Shown here one piece after another: positions 48,131-58,607 of a stretch of 64,000 nt of DNA; position 1 is the first letter of the stretch, and every line of letters begins with the position of its first letter. The notes under the pieces were generated by a model. It saw only the letters and a list, made by a program, of their open reading frames with translations. It was not told the DNA's origin and did no database searches. The position numbers and the translations under genes were made by a program. Source of the DNA: Siderastrea siderea (taxonomy: Eukaryota > Cnidaria > Anthozoa > Scleractinia > Rhizangiidae); contig OZ034972.1 of the NCBI GenBank assembly GCA_964030785.1, positions 50,910,538 through 50,974,537 on the forward strand. The letters run 5' to 3'.

Positions 48131-49593
48131 CAGAACTCAATCGAACTTATCGAGCCCAATCGAACGCAATCGAACGTTCGATTGGGTTCGATTGCTCCAA
48201 TTTTTTTGTGAGAGTTCGATTGTGTTCGATTACCGAACTTAATCGAACCCAATCACGATTGGGTTCGATTAAGTTCGATTGAGTTCGATTAATCGAACGT
48301 TCGATTTAGTTCGAGTGGTTACTTCGGGGTTTATTTGATCAGTTTACGCTACTTTCCACAGGAACAGGAAGCACACAATTAAAGCAAATCTCGAAACAAT
48401 GTACTAGATGTAAAATATCGATAACAAGGAACAACTTACTAGATGTTTTATGGCAGTTGCTCGAAGCGTCAGATGGAATTAACTTCAAACCTTCCTCACG
48501 TGCGTGTTCTTGAGGTCGTGATTTCATCTCCATGAGTAACGCGTTTCTAGTAATAATTTTTTTCAAACCTGTTTTTTTCTAACTCTTTGAACAAAAAGAG
48601 GATGAACAGTGGGTCAAAAATATGTGGAAAAAAGATAGGTCACCATGCTTGTTTAAGAGTAAATGACTTTTCTTTTCTCTGATTAGCTTAGCCTCTAATG
48701 ACGCTAATGACGCAGCAAATCGTGCGCAGTAAGGATGCGCAATGCAATACAGGGCAATGACCTTAAAGTGCACCTAACCCCTAAAATTTTTTTTCGGCTA
48801 AGTAAATTCTGTTATCATCTGGAACATTTCTTCGCAAAAATTTTTTGATTGGTTAAATTCTCGATTTTCTGTGCCCTGTTAAATTCAAGAAAAATTTGGT
48901 TCAAGTCCGAGTGAGAGGAACCTGGGGCGAGCCGTAGTTGTGACGTCAGATCAAGAACCAAGAATTCCACGCCGCTTAGTTTTTAGCTGTGTTTCTCTGA
49001 CTTTATCTGTTGATCGAAGCCTTCTGACCTTCTAGCTAATTCGATGGGATTTTTTAATATTACTATAATGCTAACAGAAATTATATGCATAAACTAGCTT
49101 ATAGCCATGCTAGAAAGTATAATATTGTTTTTGCCATCCTTAAAGACAACTGAGGCGATTAAGTCACTTCAGAATAGGACCTACTGATGTTTTATTTACT
49201 TGGTCACAGTAATAAAAGCAATTCCACCCATTAGGTGACTGTAACTTAAACTTTAAGTTTATTTTTGAGACAAGCTATATATGTGAAATTTCCACCGAAA
49301 TTCACTGTACATGTTTCAACGTCTTCTGTGCATGTGCACGCATAAATAATAATTATTAAAAGTGTAACAGAACAGTGCAGATTTTGAAGTGAATTAGTTT
49401 TGTTTATGGAATTCTATGGCCAAATAATGTTTATGACAATTACTGGCACAGATGTGAAATGGCAATGGAAATTGCTTACGTGCTTACGTGTATTTGAAAT
49501 TGCAAGTGAACTTAACTGCCATAATTCCTGATATATGTGCATTCAGTGAAACAGCTTGAGCTTGAGTAGGTGAAATGTGTGTGTGAAGAAGCA

Positions 49594-49890
49594 GGGATGG
49601 CGCAGTGGTGAGAGCGCTCGCCTCGCACCAATGTGGTCCGGGTTCGATTCCCGGACCCGGCGTCATATGTGGGCTGAGTTTGTGTTGGTTCTCGACCCTG
49701 CTCCAAGGGTTTTTCTCCGGGTATTCCGGTTTTCCTCCCTCATCAAAAACCGACACGCAGCTTATTCGGCTGTTGGCTGTGCTCCAAGGTCATGCATGGA
49801 CCGTACAGCAGCTGCCAGCGGCGCCTATATATATGCTTTCGGTCCGACCTTGTCGAGCTGTGTACTTGCGAGGGCGATTAGCGAGACAGT

Positions 49891-49945
<55 letters not shown>

Positions 49946-49966
49946 TATTATTATTATTATTATTAC
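49594..49966 (+). mobile_element. tRNA-derived SINE, copy B
   Basis: Head GGGATGGCGCAGTGGTGAGA with A box TGGCGCAGTGG, B box GGTTCGATTCC, and ATT tail 49892-49966. Its A box is closer to tRNA consensus than the copy at 4383. It is about 95 percent alike by eye, as expected from the segmental duplication. Confidence 0.75.
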
Positions 49967-50490
49967 CGTCGAAGCTCTTGTAAGCGACCACCTCGGGAAT
50001 TCAGAAAAGTGGTCGCACTTAGAGCTGGTCGCCTACGAGAATGAGCTCTGGTAAGCGACCACATGTTGAAACAATAGAGAGTGGTCGCTTATAAGAACTT
50101 TGAGCGTAAAGCTTGGGATATATTAATGGTTGCTAATAGTTTAGTAGTAATCATATTGAATTTTTTTTATTGCCTATCACAGAAGAGGTCCGCGTAAGTG
50201 CGAGTCAAAGAGCCATTAGCACTTGTGTTACGTATGGCTCTAAATTTCAACAAGAACCGAGTGCTTTTAATAAAGATTTGACAGAGTGGCCGCTTACGGG
50301 AACTTAAAAACAAAGGATAAAGCCCGTTGGTAATTCATAAAAATGGTCGCGGCTGCTTACGGGAGCGGTCGCTTACGAGAGCTTTTCATTACAGAGTTTA
50401 AGTGACAAGTCAAACGAGGTTTCACAATACTGGCCGTAACACTAGAGCTGGTCGCTTACGAGAGTGGTCGCAAGGAGAGCTTTGACTGTA
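49966..50490. mobile_element. GGTCGCTTACGAGAG MITE, complete copy
   Basis: Ends TACCGTCGAAGCTCT and AGAGCTTTGACTGTA, imperfect inverted repeats. The interior repeats CTCGTAAGCGACC in both orientations (for example 49974, 50052, 50363, 50449). It sits inside the ATT repeat tract of the SINE. Confidence 0.6.
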
Positions 50491-53379
50491 TTATTATTAT
50501 TTAATATCTTATATTAAGGTTGCAATAAAAATTGCTTACAATCAGCAGTGGTGCACTAGCTTAGTTATTTTATTTCGTATTTTTTTTGTTGCTTTTTTAA
50601 GTTTTGGTTGGGTGGGGGGGGGGGTTTACACCTCCTGTTGGAGTTTAGAGTGGCAGTTGCAGATGGCACAGTGACAATGCTTTATAATCGCAGTGGAAAA
50701 GAAGAGCAATATGTTTCAAACTTTGCTGGGGATTAATGTTTTGGTTTGGTGTGTACCATGTTCATTGTTATGCTTCGCGTTGATCTGGGACTATCAAAAT
50801 TATTAGCAAATTTCCACGTCAGCACAGTTTTCCGAAAATACATATTTTTAATGCATGCGCAAAACTTTTTTTTGGAACATTCAATACAAGCTTCAGATTT
50901 CATTTGGTAAATAACAGCATTTCTCCTAGGTAATAACTGTTTAAATGATTTGAAAACATCTTCCATCACCATCATCATCGTCATCACCAACTATTAATAA
51001 CTTGTGTTAGAATGTGTAATTCTTTGTACAATTTTTCATGTTAAGTTATACGTATACATAATCATTAACTTACCGGTAACTAATAAAATAACAAATGGAA
51101 AATAACAATTTATGTTCATAGCAACAACATGAAGCAACGGAAGATATAAACCAAGAAAGTTTTGTAGGTATCGGTAATGTTTAACACCTGTTAGCATTAT
51201 TAACCCTTACTGTCAGGGGCATTTGACTTTATCAAAACCACTGGGCCACTATATATTATGTAGCATGCAAGTTCGAAACTGGGCAAATAAAACACAGATA
51301 GGAGAACAGTGTTACTAAATATATCTTTATTATTATTCAAGGTATGAGGAAAGGAAGTAGATACGTTAATAGCTGGAAGTAGAAAGGCTTTTTAAAGCGA
51401 AAACATAGCCTTACTTTGAGCAAGCTACTATATTCTCATCACAATACTATGTTCTACTACCAATTAAACTAGATTTTTATAGCTCTTTATTTATGGCCAT
51501 GTTACCTTTACTTGTCTTCGAAGACAACACGACTAGGCAATTTGAAAAATGGATGTATGAACAATTATATTGATTATTCTATATGTAAAAGACAATTTCC
51601 ATACTTCCCATGCCTTGACTAGGTCATGGATTATCCGAGTTGCTCATGCAAACGCTTCAAACGTCAACTTGGGCAAGTCCAAAAATCGGATTACATTAGC
51701 TTAACATATCAGACAGCAGAAATTGTCAACAAATCAACACAATTACGAAACAGCCAATTCAACAAGCACTTTGGAGTGCAGAAATATCGTTTAAAGTTAA
51801 CATTATTTCTCTTGAAATTTGCCGCTACATATTATCATTGCCCTTGAAATCACTGATAAACAACAAAGACAACAAAAGTTTTTACTACAACCAGGAGGAA
51901 CCCACAGGGACCCTAGCCATCAGATCCTTAAAACAGACAAGTTGCGACATAGGTCTATGACAGAGCAAAGTTCCTCTCTTGGAAATACCAAAGATCTCTG
52001 ACACACAAACGAATCTACACCAGAACTCACAGAAACCACCACAGAAAATTGTACTCAAATCCACCAAAATATCTCATAGGAGGTAACTACTCGAGTGTAA
52101 ATGAAGTTACAATCAAATTTTTCATGCTGCTGAATAGATTCAAACACTTCAGCAGTGAGCTTGCAATGGCTACCTTTTGGTCTTTTCCTTACTTAATGTT
52201 TGTTTTGTGGTGAGATCCCTTTGCTTGCAAAATTATCAGTACAGTTGCTAGTGCTACAGTGAGTAAGTCCTAAAAAAATAAGCCCTACCAAGATGCACAG
52301 CTACTGTTTTGAACCAATGGACATGACTACAAAAAATTGTATGTACACCAATATGTACACTAACATTAAGTTATTTTATTATATGGCAAGCGATTCTCAA
52401 GGCTAAATGGAGCACTCTGATTGGTTAGTTTTCGGTCGGGATTTTACAGTACGGATTATTACCATGGGAACGGTCCTTTTGGATATTTTTTCTCGCACTC
52501 CTGCAAAATTCAAACTGCGAAAACGCAAGAAGATAAAAAAGTAAAAGTTTGGAGCTGGTACAAAACAAATGAACGAGGTGAAAATAACTGTTTAGAAAAA
52601 CGCTCTTCAAAAAAGTCGTCAGCAGTGAATCAAAAAGGACGGCCAACTTTCTTCAGTGTGTGTTTAGTGTTTTTTGTACGGCTATAGACTGAAAGCTATA
52701 AAGAGCGGAGTAAATCGGCCAAGACTTGAACAATATATACAAGAGATAAAATCTCGCTGAGGAATCAAGGTACACTTTTAGTTTAATACGTGTAGCATTA
52801 ATTTGTTCCTGTGGAAAGCACTGACTGAAGCGATGGCCTATATGAGCTAGACAAGAAGGTGATCGTTTCCTTTCGATTTACAGTTGCTGATAGTTTAGTT
52901 TAGTTGCTTTACAAGTTTTGATTTGTTTTCGCCGAGAGGTTTTGTTGCGAGAAACGTACTCTTTTGTTAATGCTGAATTTTAATGACTACTCCGTAAAAA
53001 CTAAAATCTTAAATTAAGACGTTTTACTTTTCCCTTAGGCAAGTATTAAGCATTTGAAAACCTAATGCACAAAACAAGTAACAAATGAAAAAAAAACACT
53101 TTTCCAAGAAAATTTTGTATTCTATTTTATTATAATTAGACAAGAGTGTTGTTGCGGAAAATAGACCGCTCCTAAAGTTCATACGAGACTACATCCGGGA
53201 ATCGAGTGGCGTGCCACTGGGTGGATGAAAGTACCATAGATACCTGTCTATGTGATTTATTTTCTGTAGTGGTGAGCCATAGTTAAGTTTGGTAAATTTG
53301 TAAATAAATTACTCATATCACCTTGTGTTCTTATTGTGTCGGCTTTCCAATATGTTAATTGAAATAGCTGTACTACACA

Positions 53380-53523
53380 ACACACATGAAAGATGAGGGT
53401 TCTGGGACAGAAATTTAAATAAGCGGTTTTTTTCACCGAAACTCGGCTCTCACGCTCGCCTCGTTTCGGTAAAAACCGCTTATTTAAATTTCTGTCCCAG
53501 AACACCTCATCTTACATGTGTGT
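53380..53523. repeat. Long near-perfect inverted repeat at the left border of the virus-like element
   Basis: Arms of about 65-70 bp: ACACACATGAAAGATGAGG..TTCTGGGACAGAAATTTAAA through AAACTCGG, then a loop CTCTCACGCTCG, then the complement ending TACATGTGTGT. The break of homology with copy A falls exactly at its left end. It may be the terminal structure of the virus-like element or an independent MITE. Confidence 0.75.
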
Positions 53524-53687
53524 AACGCAAACAGTATAAAAACGAAGTGTGTGACTTCGCGGACCAGTGAAGAGGATGTGTCACAGAAAATATTATATAT
53601 TTAAGAAATGTCTGCACTGGTATATATACAAAGTGGCCCAGAATTTTTTCCTATTGAACAAATATAATCACAAGTATATACACCAAA

Positions 53688-54104
53688 ATGGCGGCCGCAA
53701 GATATTCGTCCGATGTTCTGCAATCAAACAACTGTCAGGTTACCGAAGCCATACAAAGCCTACCGCCTGAGCTACGTGAGATAATTCACAAACATTACCT
53801 CGCTATAAAACTGAGAGAGCGAGTGGCTTTTGGTTTGAAAGAAGTACACAATGAGTTATTAAAACAACCTTTTTGTCATAACAGGCAGCAACTTGTGCGT
53901 ATAACAATATGCTTAGATTATATAGACTGCCGTTGGGAAGGGCTTTGTTATCCCTGTTTTGAGCAAGGAATCAAACATAAACTGTTGTACACTCCTCCGA
54001 TTGAGAATATACCTTTAGTAAAGATTTGCTCTGATACTTACGACTGGCACAGTGCATATAACGATTTTAAGGAATTGGTTGACCTCGGTGTGCTTTGTTT
54101 GTGA
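53688..54104 (+). CDS. Small Cys-containing protein of the virus-like element, paralogue 1
   Basis: 138 residues. The N-terminal helix-rich region LPPELREIIHKHYLAIKLRE faintly resembles an F-box, and a central pair GLCYPCFEQG could bind metal. It is a tandem paralogue of the gene at 54205. The start is supported by TATATACACC 7 bases upstream (53675-53684). The function is unknown; an F-box-like role in recruiting host ubiquitin ligase is only a guess from the first helix. Confidence 0.65.
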   Translation: MAAARYSSDVLQSNNCQVTEAIQSLPPELREIIHKHYLAIKLRERVAFGLKEVHNELLKQPFCHNRQQLVRITICLDYIDCRWEGLCYPCFEQGIKHKLLYTPPIENIPLVKICSDTYDWHSAYNDFKELVDLGVLCL

Positions 54105-54204
54105 AGAGTACCAACCACCCAGTACATAAAAAAAAAAGAAGAAACATAACCGAACATGAATGAAAAAAAATTTTTTTATCTGATTAGATGTTTGTGAGTC
54201 AAAT

Positions 54205-54567
54205 GTGATGGCAACCGGATTCAACACCTGTCAGATAAGGGAAGCAATTCAAAACCTACCACCAGAGTTACGTGAGATAATTTACAAACATTACCTCACC
54301 ATAAAACTGAAAGAGCGAGAGGCTTTGGGTTGGAACCTGGTTCACAACGAGCTTTTAATACAACCTTTCTGTCCTGAAATGGAGCGGCTCGTGCATATTA
54401 TAGTGTGTATAGCTTATATGCACTGTTGTCAGGGAGGGTGTTGTTACCCTTGTTATAAACAAGAAGAAATCTTACATGAAATAACCATTTCTGTCCCCGA
54501 TATAATTGATTTAACCCTAATTAAGTTTTGCACTGATATGTTTGAAGAAGATTATCATAATCATTAA
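54205..54567 (+). CDS. Small Cys-containing protein, paralogue 2
   Basis: 120 residues, with LPPELREIIYKHYLTIKLKE and GGCCYPCYKQ aligned with the upstream paralogue and a similar PFC...ERLVHIIVCIAYMHC middle. It is shorter at the C-terminus. No TATA element is evident immediately upstream, so it may be expressed with its neighbour. Its end overlaps the convergent gene at 54517 by 51 bp. Confidence 0.65.
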   Translation: MMATGFNTCQIREAIQNLPPELREIIYKHYLTIKLKEREALGWNLVHNELLIQPFCPEMERLVHIIVCIAYMHCCQGGCCYPCYKQEEILHEITISVPDIIDLTLIKFCTDMFEEDYHNH

Positions 54568-54906
54568 TAATTCATTTCCTTCATCAGACATTTCAACACC
54601 CATTTTTTTAACAAATCGATAAGGATAATATATAAGATCTTCAACAAGACGTTTTGGGGCCCATACACGAAAATCATCACTATCTTTTGTATTTAAAGTT
54701 AAAATAGCTGAATCCCCAAATTTACTTTTTCGGTGTGTAACGTTTTTTATTCTGTATATTCCATCAGAAATATCTCTCCATTTGAAAATTTCAACAATTT
54801 CAAAACATTCTTCTGTTGGCCATTCTTCTTTGTCAGAGAAATCTGGTTCATTATTTTTTGATGGGAAATCTTGTGAGATCGTGTGTTGATCTGTGTAGAC
54901 ATCCAT
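54517..54906 (-). CDS. Small protein, possibly OB-like, unrecognised
   Basis: 129 residues from ATG at 54906. An acidic N-terminus is followed by strand-rich sequence: FKWRDISDGIYRIKNVTHRK, FGDSAILTLNTKDSDDFRVW, APKRLVEDL. The alternating pattern with K..SKFGDS suggests a small beta-barrel such as a single-strand DNA-binding fold. This is a structural impression only. It converges on the Cys-rich paralogue. Confidence 0.5.
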   Translation of the reverse strand: MDVYTDQHTISQDFPSKNNEPDFSDKEEWPTEECFEIVEIFKWRDISDGIYRIKNVTHRKSKFGDSAILTLNTKDSDDFRVWAPKRLVEDLIYYPYRFVKKMGVEMSDEGNELLMIMIIFFKHISAKLN

Positions 54907-55072
54907 GGTGAGATACAAGTGGTATACATTTGTTTAATAGCATGTACTTTTTTGCTCGACTTAAATTAAACCACCCAGCGCACAAAAAAGAACAGGCCAC
55001 AATGAATATACATATTTTAATAAGGATTTTATTGAAAATATAAACAAACTGAAGTTATACAAAAATAGAAAG

Positions 55073-55275
55073 TTACAGCCTCTTGACAACGGCGGTCATA
55101 AAATGACCGCGGTTTCCAAGGAGTTACACCCTCTTAACAACGGCGGTCATAAAATGACCGCGGTTTCCAAGGAGATTTTGCCCCTTGACAATGGCGGTCA
55201 TGAAATGACCACGGTTTCCAAGGAAATTCAGTCTCTTGACAACGGTGGTCATTAATGACCGCGGCTTCAAAGGAG
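55073..55275. repeat. 51-bp tandem repeat with internal palindrome, four copies
   Basis: Each unit contains GCGGTCATAAAATGACCGCG, a hairpin with 8-bp arms, followed by TTTCCAAGGAG. Units are 51, 51, 51 and 50 bp and diverge left to right. On the minus strand the first three units read from the right stay open and repeat a short basic peptide (GNRGHFMTA), so it may also be a relic of a repeat-containing protein. Confidence 0.85.
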
Positions 55276-55299
55276 ATTAAACATTAGTCCTGAAAATTT

Positions 55300-55491
55300 T
55301 CAAAGATACAGTTTCTTGGTTAACTGAAACCAGACACAGTTTTTTCGTGTTTGAACGACTTGTTGCCAATAGGATTGGTATTCAGGCACTTCCAAAACTT
55401 TACGGAGTTGCGAGACTTGATGTAGGTTTTTTGAAGTACACACTTGCAACCAGCGATCCTTCAGCTTTCCTTTTGTAAAGGAAGTTTTCAA
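55300..55491 (-). CDS. 63-residue basic frame, uncertain
   Basis: Starts ATG, basic, with LRKVLEVPEYQSYWQQVVQT as a helical stretch. There is no TATA element just upstream. It could be the stump of a larger gene that once ran into the 51-bp repeats. Not recognised. Confidence 0.3.
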   Translation of the reverse strand: MKTSFTKGKLKDRWLQVCTSKNLHQVSQLRKVLEVPEYQSYWQQVVQTRKNCVWFQLTKKLYL

Positions 55492-55499
55492 GAAAATGT

Positions 55500-56148
55500 T
55501 TTCATTTCATCATGATATATAGCTGATATACATTTGAAGTATTGCCTTCTGCTCCTCGTAGAGATGCCTGAATTTTGTGAACATTGATCAGTGGTTTTCA
55601 ATGCCTAAAAAAATTCAAATCGCAAGAGTCGTCCCGTTCCATGTTTGTTCCCAAATGATATTAGTTTCTATAGTCGTAAAGAATAAGTAGAAGTTTATTC
55701 GGGAAAGTCCCGGCAATGATGAAAGAAAAACAGATTTAGATGTGAAGTCATGTTCGAAAGATCAAGAATGTTCGTTACAGAGTTGAACTGGATGTTTCTC
55801 GGGTTCATTACTATATTAGGCTTTTAGATCGTTCTGGATGATTCTATTTACATAACTTTGACAATGTGATGACTCATTTCCAAGGGAAAGTCCCGCGACC
55901 ACCGGCTATGTTTTTAATGCATTGAAGTGTGGTATGTAAATTTATCTGTTTTATTATGGAACCAAGTCTTGGCCGGAAATGGGGTAGCCATCTTTGTCAC
56001 GAGTTGGTAACAATATTTTTGAAACACACTCACGAGTAATGTATCGTATTTGTCTTATATCAGGAGGAGTGAGAAGTTCAAAAAACCAATGACAAATAGT
56101 TGCAAAAAGTGCAATCATTTTGTTGGCGTATATAATTACTTTAAAAAT
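55500..56148. other. Gap without recognised genes in the virus-like element
   Basis: No frame of useful length and no motif seen. The sequence may be decayed coding DNA or a control region. Confidence 0.35.
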
Positions 56149-56634
56149 CTACAATTGAGCGAATCTTTTTTCATACTTTCTTTGAACAGAAAGCGGAATC
56201 TCCATACAATGATCAGTGACGAAATTATCTATCATTTTTAATTTATCAAGAAAGGCCTTCTCGTCGAAAACTTCGCCTCGGAGGTAAAAGCGAATCTCAA
56301 CAAGTATTTTCTGGTATTCGATACGGGCAAAATTTGCTCGTTCCATTTTTTTATCGTATTTCTTAAGGCTTGCCACTGCTTTCAAAATAAGACCAACACC
56401 AGTTAAAGTTGCCATGACAGCAGGGTTTAGTGTTATTCCTCCGGCTATTGCGGCACTGATTATTAACTTACCAGCTGAAAGATTACAAACAAAATTTTTT
56501 CTTCGAACACTGCGGTGCAACTTTTCATATCCATAATGTTTCTTATGGTAAAAACCATACAAATCTTTCAGAATTTTAACTTTCTCTGTTGAAAGTGTTT
56601 GGTTGATATGGTTGAATTCGAAAATGTCCCGCAT
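56149..56634 (-). CDS. Small membrane-associated protein of the virus-like element
   Basis: 161 residues from ATG at 56634. This start is favoured over longer readings because TATATAA (56639-56645) lies 4 bases upstream, as in the other element genes. A central hydrophobic hairpin (SAGKLIISAAIAGGITLNP, AVMATLTGVGLILKAVASL, about residues 57-95) is flanked by basic helices, and the C-terminal half is a charged helical bundle. It is probably membrane-inserted. No family is known to me. It lies downstream of the fibre gene in the same direction and could be an accessory, lysis or entry-linked factor. Confidence 0.6.
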   Translation of the reverse strand: MRDIFEFNHINQTLSTEKVKILKDLYGFYHKKHYGYEKLHRSVRRKNFVCNLSAGKLIISAAIAGGITLNPAVMATLTGVGLILKAVASLKKYDKKMERANFARIEYQKILVEIRFYLRGEVFDEKAFLDKLKMIDNFVTDHCMEIPLSVQRKYEKRFAQL

Positions 56635-56675
56635 TGTGTTATATAATAAATGAAAATTTTTTGTGGAAAAAGTTA

Positions 56676-58502
56676 TCACGCACTTGTTTGATACTCGATA
56701 CGAAGTATAATTGCGTTGTAACTTTTCCAAATATCATCATTCATATTTAGTTCAAAAGCCAAAATCCCGGACGAAGGCATTTGGAAAGAATTTGGGTTTA
56801 TCGTCTGATACCACCCACTTTTTTCTGAGGTAAAAATATTTGAAGAGCTTAGAGTTCCAGTGAAAAAATTCCGTAAAGATGTTTTGAGTTTTAAAGATAT
56901 TTTTTTGTGTCTATGTACAGTGACATGAGAATCCGAAGAAGTGGTTGGACGCGTACAATACATATCAATATTTTTCAAAATCGCTTCACCCGGCAATGAA
57001 ATTATTTCGGCACCATTTAAAACAAAATTTTTGTCCCCTTTTGTCGAATTTAAAAAACCGTTTATGTGGTGAATGGAAGAGCGTAGTTGGTGCCCGTTTA
57101 AAGAAAGATCTGTTTGCATTATCATTTTTCCATTTTCAATAACAAAAGCGGTGTCATAAACACTTGGGTCAACATTTGAAATTGTTTCTTTAACACCATA
57201 AACAATTAAATGACCAATTGTTAAAAATGATGGCTTACTGACTGTACCGTGCAGATCGAGATATATAAATTGTGGGGGTGAGCTACCCCATCTGTGAAAA
57301 TGGATAACTGTTTTGGTGTACTTCTCGAATGTTTTGGTTGTTTCATCAGAAATTGAAATCGTAGTGCCTTGTGCTATAACACTCAACTCATTCATTTCCG
57401 GCGGAAACCATTCAACGACCATTGTGTAATAACCGACTGGAAGTTTATATAAGTTAAAACCGAGGCGTGACCGGTACTGGTAGGGTGAGCCTTTTTCAAA
57501 CAAGAGTTTAAGTTGGTAAGCTTTTTTATTAATTTGATGTGGAGAATTGGGAAAATCAACAATACCCAAAACCTCGATATTGTTTTCACTCGAAGATTCC
57601 ATCAAGTCTTCCATCAAGTATCTGAAGGCGTCTCGTTTTTGCCCTGAATTAATGATCTGAGATTCATAAATTTTTTGAGTGACAAGATCTCTCATATTTG
57701 TTATTTCATCTTGCATAAAATCAACATTAACTGCGGATTTAGAATCTCTGTAATCGGTTTGTAAGTTAATAATTTTATTGTTATTTAAATTCAAGTTTCC
57801 AGTCATATTGTTAGTGCCATCAACTTTGAGAAACTTTTTTTGTGTCATGTCATCAATTCTGTTGTTAATAAACTCGACACATGCGGCGTCTCTTTGGTTT
57901 GATGGAAGATCAAGATTGATAATTGATTTATTTTTCATATCAATATCAGATCCTTTCTCCAGTTTTTTTTCAAGTTGATTATCGACATAATTTTTGTTTG
58001 TGGCTTGATCTGCCTGTACTGGGTCTTTTACGTTGTAGATTGTATTATTGTTCATATCAATGCTTGCTTCCATCTTTCCGCCTTCCTTTTTCGAAAGAAA
58101 GATATTTCTCGTGTCCTGATAGTTTATTACCTTTGTCAGATCACCGTGGACAGGATAAGGGTTGCTTTTTAATCGCAAAATATCGTACTTATTTTCCATG
58201 TCAATATTAGCAGAACCGCTGGCACTTCCCTGAGGGCCAGGATCGCCTTTATCACCCTTGTCACCCTTATTGCCCTTGTCACCTTTTAAACCCTGTGACC
58301 CTTTCTGACCTTGGAGACCAATCGGACCTTGTGGTCCTGTGGCACCTTTTTCACCCCTCGGTCCACTAGGACCTTGTGGTCCTCCAGGGCCTTTATCACC
58401 CTTCGGTCCAGGAGGACCCTCGGGGCCAGGAGGACCAACTTTTCCACTTTCACTCATCGTAGTTTGGCTAGTTCCACCTATTTGGCTGTTAATATACCCC
58501 AT
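56676..58502 (-). CDS. Collagen-like fibre protein with phage-tail-fibre-type repeats
   Basis: 608 residues. Residues about 20-94 are 25 uninterrupted Gly-x-y triplets ([20 protein letters not shown]...), a collagen triple helix. Residues about 100-285 hold at least three repeats of the pattern [20 protein letters not shown] then YVDNQL, the same build as trimeric phage tail fibres. Residues about 300-608 are beta-rich and probably form the receptor-binding head. It has no signal peptide or transmembrane segment. It would be a trimeric spike attached to the virion vertex, functionally like adenovirus fibre. ATATATAATG places the TATA motif directly against the start codon. It is intact throughout. 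Confidence 0.8.
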   Translation of the reverse strand: MGYINSQIGGTSQTTMSESGKVGPPGPEGPPGPKGDKGPGGPQGPSGPRGEKGATGPQGPIGLQGQKGSQGLKGDKGNKGDKGDKGDPGPQGSASGSANIDMENKYDILRLKSNPYPVHGDLTKVINYQDTRNIFLSKKEGGKMEASIDMNNNTIYNVKDPVQADQATNKNYVDNQLEKKLEKGSDIDMKNKSIINLDLPSNQRDAACVEFINNRIDDMTQKKFLKVDGTNNMTGNLNLNNNKIINLQTDYRDSKSAVNVDFMQDEITNMRDLVTQKIYESQIINSGQKRDAFRYLMEDLMESSSENNIEVLGIVDFPNSPHQINKKAYQLKLLFEKGSPYQYRSRLGFNLYKLPVGYYTMVVEWFPPEMNELSVIAQGTTISISDETTKTFEKYTKTVIHFHRWGSSPPQFIYLDLHGTVSKPSFLTIGHLIVYGVKETISNVDPSVYDTAFVIENGKMIMQTDLSLNGHQLRSSIHHINGFLNSTKGDKNFVLNGAEIISLPGEAILKNIDMYCTRPTTSSDSHVTVHRHKKISLKLKTSLRNFFTGTLSSSNIFTSEKSGWYQTINPNSFQMPSSGILAFELNMNDDIWKSYNAIILRIEYQTSA

Positions 58503-58509
58503 TATATAT
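58501..58509 (-). promoter_or_regulatory. TATA element abutting the fibre start codon
   Basis: On the minus strand GATATATAATGGGG: the TATA element runs straight into ATG (58502-58500). One member of the element-wide TATA-ATG pattern. Confidence 0.55.
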
Positions 58510-58607
58510 CTTCATCAAAATTTTTTTTCATTAATTTCTGAGGTTTGTCATAGTACAAGAAAGAATATTTTTATCGGTGGCGCGATCTAAAGCGTTATGA
58601 TCCACAC

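Larger units (their letters stand above)
44915..48329. mobile_element. 3.4-kb TIR transposon with GTTCGATT subterminal repeats and 6-bp TSD
   Basis: Ends CCCGAAGTAACCACTCGAAC (44915) and the inverse GTTCGAGTGGTTACTTCGGGG (to 48329), flanked by TTTATT (44909-44914 and 48330-48335). The uninterrupted site AATAAA is preserved in copy A at 3345-3350. Both ends hold about 200 bp of GTTCGATT / AATCGAAC repeats. The interior has a 62-bp satellite and a perfect palindrome but no clear transposase, so it is non-autonomous. Confidence 0.85.
44726..48766. mobile_element. Second copy of the TTAA MITE, inverted and interrupted
   Basis: TTAA at 44726-44729 and 48763-48766 with ends GGTCATTGCCC / GGGCAATGACC, as at 2919-3533 but in the opposite orientation. 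It is split by the element at 44915-48329. Confidence 0.6.
37966..53380. repeat. Segmental duplication, copy B
   Basis: The partner of 1-10131, starting GCTTATTAAGTTCAAGAAGA and ending TGTACTACACA. It includes the last two exons of the receptor gene, the second SINE and the second GGTCGCTTACGAGAG element. It differs from A by insertions, deletions and two inversions. Beyond 53380 the two copies are unrelated; there copy B meets a long hairpin and the virus-like element. Confidence 0.9.

Noticed and set aside
47849..48242. Hydrophobic frame inside the 3.4-kb transposon as a transposon protein
   Set aside because: The opposite-strand frame overlaps it fully and there is no transposase motif; composition reflects AT-rich sequence.
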